Of a stretch of DNA of 9,832 nt, positions 1 through 5,780 are shown one piece after another. The notes below the pieces were generated by a model. The model was given only the letters and a program-made list of their open reading frames with translations. It had not been told where the DNA came from and did not search any database. Every line of letters starts with the position of its first letter. Within the stretch, counting starts at the first letter, position 1. This DNA comes from Hadesarchaea archaeon DG-33 (GTDB lineage: Archaea > Hadarchaeota > Hadarchaeia > Hadarchaeales > Hadarchaeaceae), in assembly GCA_001515185.1 (NCBI GenBank), contig LQHI01000014.1, forward strand, positions 1 to 9,832, read 5' to 3'. The position numbers were made by a program, and so were the translations under genes.

Positions 1-216
1 CATGAGGAACCATATTATAGTTCCTAAAACTATCCCTATCGCAACAAATCCCACAACTACCCCTATGAATCCCCTGCTTACAAACAACTTGTACCAACCA
101 AACGCATAAAATCCAAAAAAGCCATACAATCCAAACCATCGTGGGTCGTCAAATACAAAACCTAATAGACCTAGCAATCCTAGAAGGCCTAACAAGCTCA
201 ATTTACCGTATTCCAT
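1..216 (-). CDS. Partial small membrane protein with LLG repeats (DUF3796-like), C-terminus beyond window
   Basis: Seventy-two codons are open from ATG at 216 to the window edge with no stop, so the C-terminus is missing. The N-terminus reads MEYGKLSLLGLLGLLGLLGF. A Gly/Phe/Trp-rich stretch (WFGLYGFFGFYAFGWYKLF) follows, then a strongly hydrophobic segment at about residues 52-72 that looks like a membrane helix. Repeated LLG/FFG motifs near the N-terminus recall small DUF3796-type membrane proteins, but I assign that only weakly and no function can be given. The start is supported by an AAGGAGA ribosome binding site at 223-229. A TATA-like box lies further upstream at 250-258. It is transcribed in the same direction as the rhomboid gene and begins 45 bases after that gene ends, but probably has its own promoter. 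Confidence 0.6.
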   Translation of the reverse strand, partial: MEYGKLSLLGLLGLLGLLGFVFDDPRWFGLYGFFGFYAFGWYKLFVSRGFIGVVVGFVAIGIVLGTIIWFLM

Positions 217-249
217 TTTTAGTCTCCTTGATATTTTCGGTGCCCCAAA

Positions 250-258
250 CTATAAAAA
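250..258 (-). promoter_or_regulatory. TATA-like box for the partial membrane protein gene; also a T-tract after the rhomboid gene
   Basis: On the minus strand the sequence reads TTTTTATAG. It lies about 35-40 bases before the ATG at 216 and just after the rhomboid stop at 262-264. A start of transcription about 25 bases downstream would leave a leader of roughly 12 bases that still contains the AAGGAGA ribosome binding site. The T-run could equally serve as the terminator of the rhomboid transcript. Assigned by position and composition only. Confidence 0.4.
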
Positions 259-261
259 AGC

Positions 262-951
262 TCACCGTATCTCGAAAGTTAATGCTCCTTCGTGCCTCGC
301 TCGCCTACGCTTTCTGAGTTTCACCCACACCGGCAAAATCAAGAGCATGCCCGCAAGGAAGCCACCTATGTGCGCCCAGTACGCCACCCCTGCGGTCGCC
401 CCTGCCGCCCAAAGCACCGAAGCCGAAATCACCTGCAGCACGAACCAGAACCCTATCATTACAACAGCGGGAATCATAACCAAGTGAATAATGTAAAAGA
501 AAAGGACGGCCGTGAGCACCCTCGCCCACGGGTACAAGAGCACATAGGCCCCGAGTACCCCTGCGATCGCTCCCGACGCCCCAATCGTCGGAATCATCGA
601 CCCCGGGTCAGAAAAAGCATGCACGAGACTCGCCACAATCCCCGCGCCGAGGTAGAACAAGATAAATTTACCCCTCCCAAGAACGTCCTCGATGTTGTCG
701 CCGAAAATCCAAAGGTACCACATGTTAAAGAGGATGTGCAGGATCCCCCCGTGCAAGAACATCGAGGTGAAAAGGGTGTGAATGTTCTGCCCCGCAAGCA
801 CTTCTTTCGGCTTCATCCCGAATTCTTGGTTAACTTGATTGAAGGTCCCCGTAACCAGCGCCCCTACGAAGATCGCGACGTTCACAACAATCAAAGCGTA
901 GGTGAGAACAGGCCTTCTCCGCGTTGGGTTCTCGTCTTTCAAGGGAAACAT
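262..951 (-). CDS. Rhomboid family intramembrane serine protease
   Basis: This 229-residue polytopic membrane protein would cleave transmembrane substrates inside the lipid bilayer. The N-terminus (MFPLKDENPTRRRPVLTYAL) is the usual cytoplasmic lead into the first membrane helix. The second core helix carries H67, H72 and N76 (the HxxxN-type motif in LHILFN). The GxSG motif is GASG, giving nucleophile Ser126. The partner histidine is His194 in AHIGGFLAG. All catalytic elements are therefore present. Six membrane segments are apparent, followed by a basic tail (KLRKRRRARH). The start is ATG at 951, preceded by GTGGG five bases upstream instead of a classic GGAGG. It is divergent from nep1 across a short spacer. 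The natural substrate cannot be told from the sequence. Confidence 0.93.
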   Translation of the reverse strand: MFPLKDENPTRRRPVLTYALIVVNVAIFVGALVTGTFNQVNQEFGMKPKEVLAGQNIHTLFTSMFLHGGILHILFNMWYLWIFGDNIEDVLGRGKFILFYLGAGIVASLVHAFSDPGSMIPTIGASGAIAGVLGAYVLLYPWARVLTAVLFFYIIHLVMIPAVVMIGFWFVLQVISASVLWAAGATAGVAYWAHIGGFLAGMLLILPVWVKLRKRRRARHEGALTFEIR

Positions 952-1001
952 TCAATCCCACGCGAGTGTATTTCAATAGTGTATGTCCTGTTTGTCTTAG
1001 G

Positions 1002-1009
1002 TTAAAATA
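1002..1009 (+). promoter_or_regulatory. TATA-like box upstream of nep1
   Basis: TTAAAATA lies in the 71-base divergent spacer between the rhomboid and nep1 genes. A transcription start about 26 bases downstream would fall near 1030-1033, close to the candidate GTG start codons of nep1. This suggests a leaderless or near-leaderless transcript. There is no experimental support. Confidence 0.4.
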
Positions 1010-1031
1010 GCTCTTTGTCAAAGTGGGGTTG

Positions 1032-1733
1032 GTGCTTGGGGTGCTTCACCTAATCCTGGCGGATTCCGAACTCGAAACCGTGCCTCGGGAGATCGCCAAT
1101 CATCGCGTCATCAAGTGGAGCGCGCGACGCCTAGGGAGGAGACCGACGGAGATATTACTTAACTCGAGCCTCCATTATCCCGCGATGCGAAGGCTGCCTG
1201 ATGGCGACCGGCGGGGGCGGCCGGACATCGTGCACATTTGTTTGCTGCTCGCGCTCGACACACCCCTCAACCGAGAAGGACTACTTCGCACCTATGTTCA
1301 CACCCGACACAACAAAATTATCACCGTGGACCCGTCCACCCGCCTCCCCCGGATGTTCAATCGCTTCACTGGGTTAATCGAGCACCTCTTCCTCACAGGT
1401 GAAGCGCCGCCAGAAAAGCCTTTGCTCACTCTTGAAAATGCCTCACTCGCCGAGCTGGTCGGGAGAATCAAGCCCAAAAAAGTCATATCATTCAGTCAGC
1501 GTGGGCAGATGCGGAATTACAAAGATATCTTCAGCAATAATTCGAAAGAGGACGACGTATGCGTCATCATCGGCGGATTCCCCCGCGGTGATTTCCTGTC
1601 TAATGTAACCGAGCTTTCGAACGAACTCGTGAGCATAGATCCAGAACTCCTTCGTGCGCCAACTGTTTTGATGAGGGCGATTTTTGCATACGAGGATGCG
1701 TTCGAGATTCAGAAAATCAGGCAGGGCAGGTAA
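1032..1733 (+). CDS. nep1: Ribosomal RNA small-subunit pseudouridine methyltransferase Nep1 (Emg1)
   Basis: This SPOUT-class enzyme N1-methylates a pseudouridine in the helix 35 region of 16S rRNA and acts in small-subunit assembly. Family landmarks, numbered from the most upstream GTG at 1023, are LHLILADSELETVP near the N-terminus, GRPDIVHICLLLALDTPLN at residues 65-83, YVHTRHNK at 91-98, DPSTRLPRMFNRF at 103-115, and the knot-region loop VIIGGFPRGDF at 181-191. Length is normal for archaeal Nep1. Three in-frame GTG codons (1023, 1032, 1041) could start translation. I chose 1032 because the TATA-like box at 1002-1009 points to transcription starting there and AAGTGGGG precedes it. The start at 1041 fits the family N-terminus equally well. 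rnp4 follows after four bases, so the two genes are probably co-transcribed. Confidence 0.92.
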   Translation: MLGVLHLILADSELETVPREIANHRVIKWSARRLGRRPTEILLNSSLHYPAMRRLPDGDRRGRPDIVHICLLLALDTPLNREGLLRTYVHTRHNKIITVDPSTRLPRMFNRFTGLIEHLFLTGEAPPEKPLLTLENASLAELVGRIKPKKVISFSQRGQMRNYKDIFSNNSKEDDVCVIIGGFPRGDFLSNVTELSNELVSIDPELLRAPTVLMRAIFAYEDAFEIQKIRQGR

Positions 1734-1737
1734 TCAA

Positions 1738-2067
1738 ATGTCGCGTAAGGGCATCCAAGAATGGAAAGCCGAGCACAAGCGAATTGCGGCAGAGCGCATG
1801 GAGCGACTATTCGAGCTGGCTGAGGGGATATTTGGTGGGCGCCCCGAACTAGCCGACCGGTACGTGCAGCTCGCGTGGAGGCTCAAAACCAGATACAACC
1901 TCAAGCTTCCCGCGCGCCTGAAGAGAAAATTCTGCAGGAAATGCCTGTCGTTTTGGAAGCCCGGTGTCAGCTGTCGGGTGCGGGTTCAGTCGGGTCGAGT
2001 AACCATAACTTGCCTGAAGTGTGGTCGCATCGTGCGTTTGCCCTACAAGCCGAAAAAGAAAGAATAA
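1738..2067 (+). CDS. rnp4: Ribonuclease P protein component 4 (Rpp21 family)
   Basis: This 109-residue protein is a zinc-binding subunit of archaeal RNase P. Working as a pair with Rnp3/Rpp29, it helps the catalytic RNA remove tRNA 5' leaders. The N-terminal helical half (residues 10-55) is rich in Arg, Glu and Ala and includes AEHKRIAAERMERLF. The C-terminal half is the zinc ribbon, with C66-x2-C69 (FCRKC) and C92-x2-C95 (CLKC). A further Cys, C79, lies between the pairs. A basic tail (KPKKKE) ends the protein. I start it at ATG 1738, four bases after the nep1 stop. A longer in-frame reading from 1684 would overlap nep1 and adds residues the family lacks. Both genes act on structural RNAs, which fits a shared transcript. 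Confidence 0.9.
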   Translation: MSRKGIQEWKAEHKRIAAERMERLFELAEGIFGGRPELADRYVQLAWRLKTRYNLKLPARLKRKFCRKCLSFWKPGVSCRVRVQSGRVTITCLKCGRIVRLPYKPKKKE

Positions 2068-2077
2068 TCAAGTGTCT

Positions 2078-2140
2078 CTTAAAATCCTTCAACTTTAACA
2101 ATGTCGAAAACGGTTAAAGTGTGGGAAAAGCGTTAATATC
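2078..2140 (+). promoter_or_regulatory. Probable promoter region of the S19e-ftsY operon
   Basis: The 119 bases between rnp4 and S19e hold two TATA-like stretches, CTTAAAATC at 2078-2086 and GTTAATATC at 2132-2140. The second would give a transcription start near 2160 and a leader of about 25 bases that includes the ribosome binding site. I cannot choose firmly between them, and read-through from nep1-rnp4 is also possible. Confidence 0.3.
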
Positions 2141-2186
2141 GCCAGCTTCAAGAAGGTTAGAGGACGAACTACAAGTGGGGGAAAAG
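2117..2186 (+). repeat. Imperfect 14-base direct repeat in the S19e leader
   Basis: AAGTGTGGGAAAAG at 2117-2130 recurs as AAGTGGGGGAAAAG at 2173-2186, with one mismatch. The copies start 56 bases apart. The second copy sits immediately before the S19e ATG and includes its presumed ribosome binding site. The first copy is not followed by a plausible start codon. The role is unknown; it could be an operator or an RNA element. Confidence 0.55.
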
Positions 2187-2615
2187 ATGTCAGTTAAAGA
2201 AGTTCCTGCAAACGCGCTCATCAAGCGGTTGAGCGAGGAGCTGGGGAAGCTGGAGGAGCTAACGCCACCCCAGTGGAGCCACTTCGTCAAGACTGGGGCC
2301 CACAAGGAGCGTCTTCCCGAGCAGCCCGATTGGTGGCATGTGCGCGCGGCCTCGCTACTTAGACGAGTTTACATCGACAGTCCGGTGGGGATCTCGAGAC
2401 TCCGTAGCTATTACGGTGGACGGCAGAACCGCGGGCAAGCACCCGAGCACTTTCGCAAGGGAGGGGGCAAGATTCTGCGCACCATACTTCAACAGCTCGA
2501 GCAAGCTGGCCTCGTTCGAAAAGTCGAGCGCAGTGGGCGGAAACTCACCCCGAGGGGCGCAACGATGATCGATAACTTGGCCAAACAGATAAAGACCGAA
2601 CAAAAAGAGGCGTGA
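2187..2615 (+). CDS. rps19e: Small ribosomal subunit protein eS19 (S19e)
   Basis: This 142-residue protein of the archaeal/eukaryotic small subunit sits in the head region and is needed for subunit maturation. Recognisable blocks are VPANALIKRLSEEL (residues 6-19), the signature DWWHVRAASLLRRVYI (48-63), GISRLRSYYGGRQNRG (68-83), HFRKGGGKILRTILQQLEQ (88-106) and the C-terminal RKLTPRG. I start at ATG 2187 because family members begin with a short Met-x-x-x-x-Val-Pro segment, and because a G-rich stretch lies just upstream. An in-frame GTG at 2121 would add 22 residues not typical of the family. This is the first gene of an eight-gene operon. The next gene's start lies three bases after its stop codon. 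Confidence 0.95.
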   Translation: MSVKEVPANALIKRLSEELGKLEELTPPQWSHFVKTGAHKERLPEQPDWWHVRAASLLRRVYIDSPVGISRLRSYYGGRQNRGQAPEHFRKGGGKILRTILQQLEQAGLVRKVERSGRKLTPRGATMIDNLAKQIKTEQKEA

Positions 2616-2617
2616 GA

Positions 2618-2947
2618 ATGGAGGAAGAAGAAATCGAAGAACTGCGCAAGCGAAAGATGCTCGAGCTGAGAGCGAAGCTTGAGGAACAGCAACGCCAAGT
2701 TGAACAACGAAGGCAATACGAGATTCAAAAAAGACTGGCGATTCAACAAATCCTAACCCCCGAGGCCCGAAGCAGGTTAGCGAACATTCGAGCGGCCAAA
2801 CCAGAGTTCGCTGAGCAACTAGAAATCCAGCTTATCCAGTTAGCCCAAGCGGGAAAGCTTGGATCGAAGATTACCGACACCCAGCTGCGCCAGATTTTAG
2901 GCAGGCTGCAGGCACGGAAGCGCGATTTCAGGATAAGGAGGGTTTAG
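2618..2947 (+). CDS. PDCD5/TFAR19-related DNA-binding protein
   Basis: This 109-residue, highly charged, mostly helical protein belongs to the archaeal family related to human PDCD5 (TFAR19). Its cellular role in archaea is not settled; nucleic-acid binding is the usual annotation. The N-terminal third is a Glu/Gln/Arg-rich amphipathic helix (MEEEEIEELRKRKMLELRAK), followed by the core IQQILTPEARSRLANIR. The end carries the family block ITDTQLRQILGRL and the basic terminus KRDFRIRRV. I chose ATG 2618, which has GAGG at 2607-2610 at suitable spacing. A GTG at 2612 lies too close to that site and overlaps the S19e stop. Its position between S19e and L39e is the standard archaeal arrangement. 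Confidence 0.93.
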   Translation: MEEEEIEELRKRKMLELRAKLEEQQRQVEQRRQYEIQKRLAIQQILTPEARSRLANIRAAKPEFAEQLEIQLIQLAQAGKLGSKITDTQLRQILGRLQARKRDFRIRRV

Positions 2948-3103
2948 ATGGCGCGGAACAAACCGGCTCCGCTTAAGCGAAGACTGGGAAAAGCAGCCAA
3001 GCATACGCGGCGTGCCCCCATATGGGTGATGGCCAAGACCGGGGGAAGGGTGCGCACCCACTCAAAGCGGCGCAGCTGGCGAAGGCAGCGCATAAAACCT
3101 TAG
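2948..3103 (+). CDS. rpl39e: Large ribosomal subunit protein eL39 (L39e)
   Basis: This 51-residue, strongly basic protein is the full length of the family. It begins MARNKPAPLKRRLGKAAK, continues RRAPIWVMAKTGGRVRTHSK, and ends RRSWRRQRIKP. In the ribosome the protein threads along the nascent-peptide exit tunnel and contacts 23S rRNA. The ATG directly abuts the stop codon of the PDCD5-like gene, and the ribosome binding site (AAGGAGGG, about 2935-2942) lies inside that gene's last codons. The L31e ATG follows nine bases after its stop. The tight packing indicates translational coupling. Nothing is unusual beyond its small size, which makes it easy to miss in automated gene calls. Confidence 0.96.
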   Translation: MARNKPAPLKRRLGKAAKHTRRAPIWVMAKTGGRVRTHSKRRSWRRQRIKP

Positions 3104-3112
3104 GTGGAATCC

Positions 3113-3364
3113 ATGCCAGAGGAGCGGATATATGTCATCCCGTTAAGGGAAGCCAAAAGTGCCCCCCGCCAAAGGCGGACATCTCGGGCCGTAAAGATCG
3201 TGCACGAGTTCCTGAGGCGCCACATGAAGTCTGAGGAGATAAAGCTCGATCAAGCGTTGAACCGCAAGCTCTGGGAGCGAGGAGCGAAGCACCACCTGCC
3301 GCGAATCCGGGTGCGAGTCGTCAAACAGGATGATGGTTCGATCGAAGCTTTTTTGGCAGAATAA
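3113..3364 (+). CDS. rpl31e: Large ribosomal subunit protein eL31 (L31e)
   Basis: This 83-residue large-subunit protein lies near the peptide-tunnel exit. Family features are RIYVIPLREAKSAPRQRRTSR near the N-terminus, the helix AVKIVHEFLRRHMK, and the strands LPRIRVRVVKQDDG leading to a short acidic end. I start at ATG 3113, which has GGTGG at 3103-3107 at good spacing. A GTG at 3104 overlaps that ribosome binding site and adds three atypical residues. It lies between L39e and aIF6 in the conserved operon. Confidence 0.95.
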   Translation: MPEERIYVIPLREAKSAPRQRRTSRAVKIVHEFLRRHMKSEEIKLDQALNRKLWERGAKHHLPRIRVRVVKQDDGSIEAFLAE

Positions 3365-3373
3365 GGTGGCGCC

Positions 3374-4036
3374 ATGTCGATTGTCAGGGTGAGCTTCAAT
3401 CGAATTCCGTTCTTGGGAGCTTTCGCCCTAACCACAGACAAAATCGCGCTTCTTCCCGAGCGCTTTCACGTTCGAGAGCAGATTGTGGAAGATGCGCTGG
3501 GTGTACCGGTAGCCCGGGCGAACATGCACAATAGCCCCTTGCTGGGTATTCTGGCCGCTGGCAACTCCAATGGGCTCGCGTGCTCTGAACTGCTTGAGTC
3601 CGAGGAGGAGGGGCGGCTTACCGAGCTTGGAGCGAGAGTTTCACGCATTCCTGGACGATACACGGCGTTCGGAAATCTCGTGCTGGTGAACGACCATGGC
3701 GCCGTAGTGAATCCCGACCTTCCCGATGAGATTTTAAAACTCATAAGTGAGAGCTTAGGCGTGCCCGTGAAGCGAGGGACGATTGCGGGGGTCAAAAACG
3801 TGGGCGCGACAGGCGTGGCAACGAATCGAGGGGTGCTCGTACATCCCGACGTGTCTAACGAGGAACTCAAGCACGTTTCGGGTGTTCTTGGTGTACCCGC
3901 GGAAGTCGGCACCGCATGCGGCGGTGTGAAGTATGTTGGGTTATGTTTGGTGGCGAATTCTAATGGCGTGATCGCCGGCAGGCCCACGACAGGCCCCGAG
4001 CTGGGCCGCGTGGAGAGAGCTTTAGGATTTATCTGA
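3374..4036 (+). CDS. eif6: Translation initiation factor aIF6
   Basis: The factor binds the large ribosomal subunit and keeps it from joining the small subunit early, so it acts in biogenesis and recycling. At 220 residues it is full length. The pentein fold is visible as repeated internal motifs: AAGNSNGLAC (61-70), AFGNLVLVNDHGAVVNP (98-114), GATGVATNRGVLVHP (144-158) and GLCLVANSNGVIAG (189-202). The start at ATG 3374 is preceded by AGGTGG at 3364-3369. It is followed by L18a/LX, whose GTG start comes nine bases after the stop. Co-expression with large-subunit proteins suits its job on the 50S particle. Confidence 0.96.
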   Translation: MSIVRVSFNRIPFLGAFALTTDKIALLPERFHVREQIVEDALGVPVARANMHNSPLLGILAAGNSNGLACSELLESEEEGRLTELGARVSRIPGRYTAFGNLVLVNDHGAVVNPDLPDEILKLISESLGVPVKRGTIAGVKNVGATGVATNRGVLVHPDVSNEELKHVSGVLGVPAEVGTACGGVKYVGLCLVANSNGVIAGRPTTGPELGRVERALGFI

Positions 4037-4045
4037 GGTGGTTAG

Positions 4046-4267
4046 GTGAAAATATTTCGCATTATGGGTTGGTTCAAGCAAGGACTCTACCGCCAGCGTT
4101 TCACGCGCGAACTGCTAGCGCTCTCGAAAGAGCAGGCTCTCGAGCGGATTTACTCAGATGTCGGGAGCAAGCACCGGGTCAAACGCAACCTAATCCATAT
4201 AGAGGAGGCCGTTGAAGTTAAACCCGAAGAGGTAAAAAATCCTCAAGTGCTGGCTATGTTGGAGTGA
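4046..4267 (+). CDS. rpl18a: Large ribosomal subunit protein eL20 (L18a/LX)
   Basis: This 73-residue archaeal LX protein corresponds to one half of eukaryotic L18a/eL20. It opens with MKIFRIMGWFKQG, continues with FTRELLALSKEQALERIYSD, then SKHRVKRNLIHIEEAVEV. The start is GTG at 4046, set by GAGGTGG at 4035-4041; the ribosome binding site overlaps the end of the aIF6 gene. The stop is four bases before the prefoldin start. It packs on the large subunit surface. Length and order match other archaeal operons of this type. Confidence 0.93.
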   Translation: MKIFRIMGWFKQGLYRQRFTRELLALSKEQALERIYSDVGSKHRVKRNLIHIEEAVEVKPEEVKNPQVLAMLE

Positions 4268-4271
4268 TAGG

Positions 4272-4715
4272 ATGGAAAAGATAACTGAAGAGGAGCAGAA
4301 AAAACTGCAGCGCACCCTAAGCGAGCTTCGCAACCACCAAGCAACAGCTGAGGCTCTTCGCCAAAACCTCTCATTACTTACCGCATCACTTTCCGAACTC
4401 TCGATGACCGTTGAGGCGATTAAGACGATAAAAAGACTTAAACCGGGAACCGATATCCTCGTGCCCATAGGCTCCGACTCTTTCATCGCCGCCAAGCTGG
4501 GAACGACGGAAAAAATAATCACCGGGCTGGGCGCAGATGTCGCTGCTGAGCGCAGTATCACCGATGCAATCGTGACGCTTCAAGATCGAATGGCGGAGCT
4601 CGAGCAAGCTTTGAGCAAGACGCGCGAGGAACTGGAAAAACTGAGTACGCGAATCGAAGTTCTTACGCCAGAGGCGGAGCGGCTCCTCGAGAAGGCCCGG
4701 AAAGCGCAGCCCTAG
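4272..4715 (+). CDS. pfdA: Prefoldin subunit alpha
   Basis: This 147-residue protein is one of two alpha subunits in the hexameric chaperone prefoldin, which holds unfolded chains and passes them to the thermosome. The N-terminal coiled coil covers about residues 5-55 and the C-terminal coiled coil about 95-145 (RMAELEQALSKTREELEKL). Between them lies the beta-hairpin region GTDILVPIGSDSFIAAKLG (59-77), which builds the oligomer core. ATG 4272 is preceded by GGAG overlapping the L18a stop. Its place between ribosomal proteins and ftsY fits a role with nascent chains. Confidence 0.94.
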   Translation: MEKITEEEQKKLQRTLSELRNHQATAEALRQNLSLLTASLSELSMTVEAIKTIKRLKPGTDILVPIGSDSFIAAKLGTTEKIITGLGADVAAERSITDAIVTLQDRMAELEQALSKTREELEKLSTRIEVLTPEAERLLEKARKAQP

Positions 4716-4724
4716 GGGAGCTCG

Positions 4725-5780
4725 ATGTTTGAGAAACTGAAGAAGAAGCTCAAACGTGTAGTGGAACGTATTAGTCAGAAGGCGGCCCCCGAAGCACCAC
4801 CTGAAGCGCCACCCGAAGTTCCTCCAGAGATCCCTCCAGAAGCCCCACCTAAAGCCCCGTCGGTAGTCACACCTTCCAAAAAACCGCGCAAGGCGTTGAG
4901 GCGAGTGGTGAAGCGCATCACACGGAGGGAGCTCTCCCCAACGGATGTCGAGGACATCGTCTGGGAGCTTCAAGTTGGCCTGCTCGAGAGCGATGTCGCG
5001 GTGCCAGTCGCCGACCACGTCATCGAACGCGTGAAGGCTGGTCTAACGGGACGAAAGCTGGGGCTGCGGGAGGATCCCAAAAAACTCGCGGATGAAGTCC
5101 TCCGTCAGGCGATTCAAGAAATTCTGACAACCGAGCAAAAGGTTGATTTACTCAAAATCATCGAAACCAAGCGCGCCGAGGGCGAACCCGCTGTGATAGT
5201 TTTTGTTGGAATCAACGGCCACGGTAAAACCACAACAATCGCTAAGTTGGCGCGATATCTCATCGGGCACGGGTACAAACCAGTACTCGCGGCTGCAGAC
5301 ACCTTCCGCGCGGCTGGCATCGAGCAGCTTGAGATTCACGCCAAGCGTGTAGGCGTTGGGGTGATCAAACAGCGAAGGGGAGCCGACGCCGCGGCAGTTG
5401 CTTACGACGCGATCGCCCATGCAAAAGCCCGAGGGCTCGATGTCGTCCTCGTCGATACAGCTGGGCGGATGCAAACTGATCTCAACCTCATGGACGAGAT
5501 GCGAAAAATCATACGGGTAGCGAAACCCGACCTCACGATTTTTGTTGGAGATGCCCTAACGGGAAACGATGCGGTAGAGCAGGCGCGAACGTTTGACCAA
5601 ACCGTAGGAATAAACGGTTCAATTCTGTGCAAGATGGATGCCGACTCCCGGGGAGGCGCCGCTCTCTCGATAACCCAAGTGACGGGGCAACCGATTTTGT
5701 TTTTAGGCACTGGGCAGGATTACAAAGATCTGGTCGAGTTCAAGCCGGAAATTATTTTGAACGCTTTGTTCGGCGACTGA
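4725..5780 (+). CDS. ftsY: Signal recognition particle receptor FtsY
   Basis: This SRP-family GTPase docks SRP-ribosome complexes at the membrane. It has 351 residues. A basic N-terminal helix (FEKLKKKLKRVVERI) is followed by a Pro/Glu repeat linker at residues 23-46, the helical N domain (about 55-140), and the GTPase G domain. GTPase motifs are G1 GINGHGKTTT (162-171), DTFRAAGIEQLE (192-203), G3 DTAGRMQTD (244-252), ALTGNDAVEQARTF (277-290), and the closing FLGTGQDYKDL. The G4 motif reads CKMD (302-305), with Cys where Thr is usual in this family. ATG 4725 has GGGGAG at 4715-4720. It is the last gene of the operon, and its final 29 bases overlap the end of gatB on the other strand. Confidence 0.95.
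   Translation: MFEKLKKKLKRVVERISQKAAPEAPPEAPPEVPPEIPPEAPPKAPSVVTPSKKPRKALRRVVKRITRRELSPTDVEDIVWELQVGLLESDVAVPVADHVIERVKAGLTGRKLGLREDPKKLADEVLRQAIQEILTTEQKVDLLKIIETKRAEGEPAVIVFVGINGHGKTTTIAKLARYLIGHGYKPVLAAADTFRAAGIEQLEIHAKRVGVGVIKQRRGADAAAVAYDAIAHAKARGLDVVLVDTAGRMQTDLNLMDEMRKIIRVAKPDLTIFVGDALTGNDAVEQARTFDQTVGINGSILCKMDADSRGGAALSITQVTGQPILFLGTGQDYKDLVEFKPEIILNALFGD
4791..4862 (+). repeat. Six 12-base units encoding the EAPP-type linker of FtsY
   Basis: Six in-frame 12-base units encode EAPP, EAPP, EVPP, EIPP, EAPP and KAPS. The DNA units are diverged at third positions (for example GAAGCACCACCT against GAAGCGCCACCC), so this is an old or selected protein repeat and not a fresh slippage array. 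It separates the basic membrane-binding helix from the N domain and would form a stiff, extended spacer. Confidence 0.8.

Noticed and set aside
292..1005. Long plus-strand open frame of 237 codons
   Set aside because: It is antisense to the rhomboid gene, rich in His/Arg/Pro/Asn, matches no family, and is a shadow of the protease frame.
1684..1737. Upstream ATG 1684 as the rnp4 start
   Set aside because: It overlaps nep1 by 50 bases and adds an atypical segment. ATG 1738 just after the nep1 stop fits the family.
2121..2186. GTG 2121 as the S19e start
   Set aside because: It adds 22 residues not found in the family, while ATG 2187 has the expected N-terminus and an upstream G-rich site.
4386..5018. 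Minus-strand open frame of 210 codons across pfdA and ftsY
   Set aside because: Its composition is Arg/Phe/Trp-biased and lacks motifs. The plus strand carries two clear genes there.
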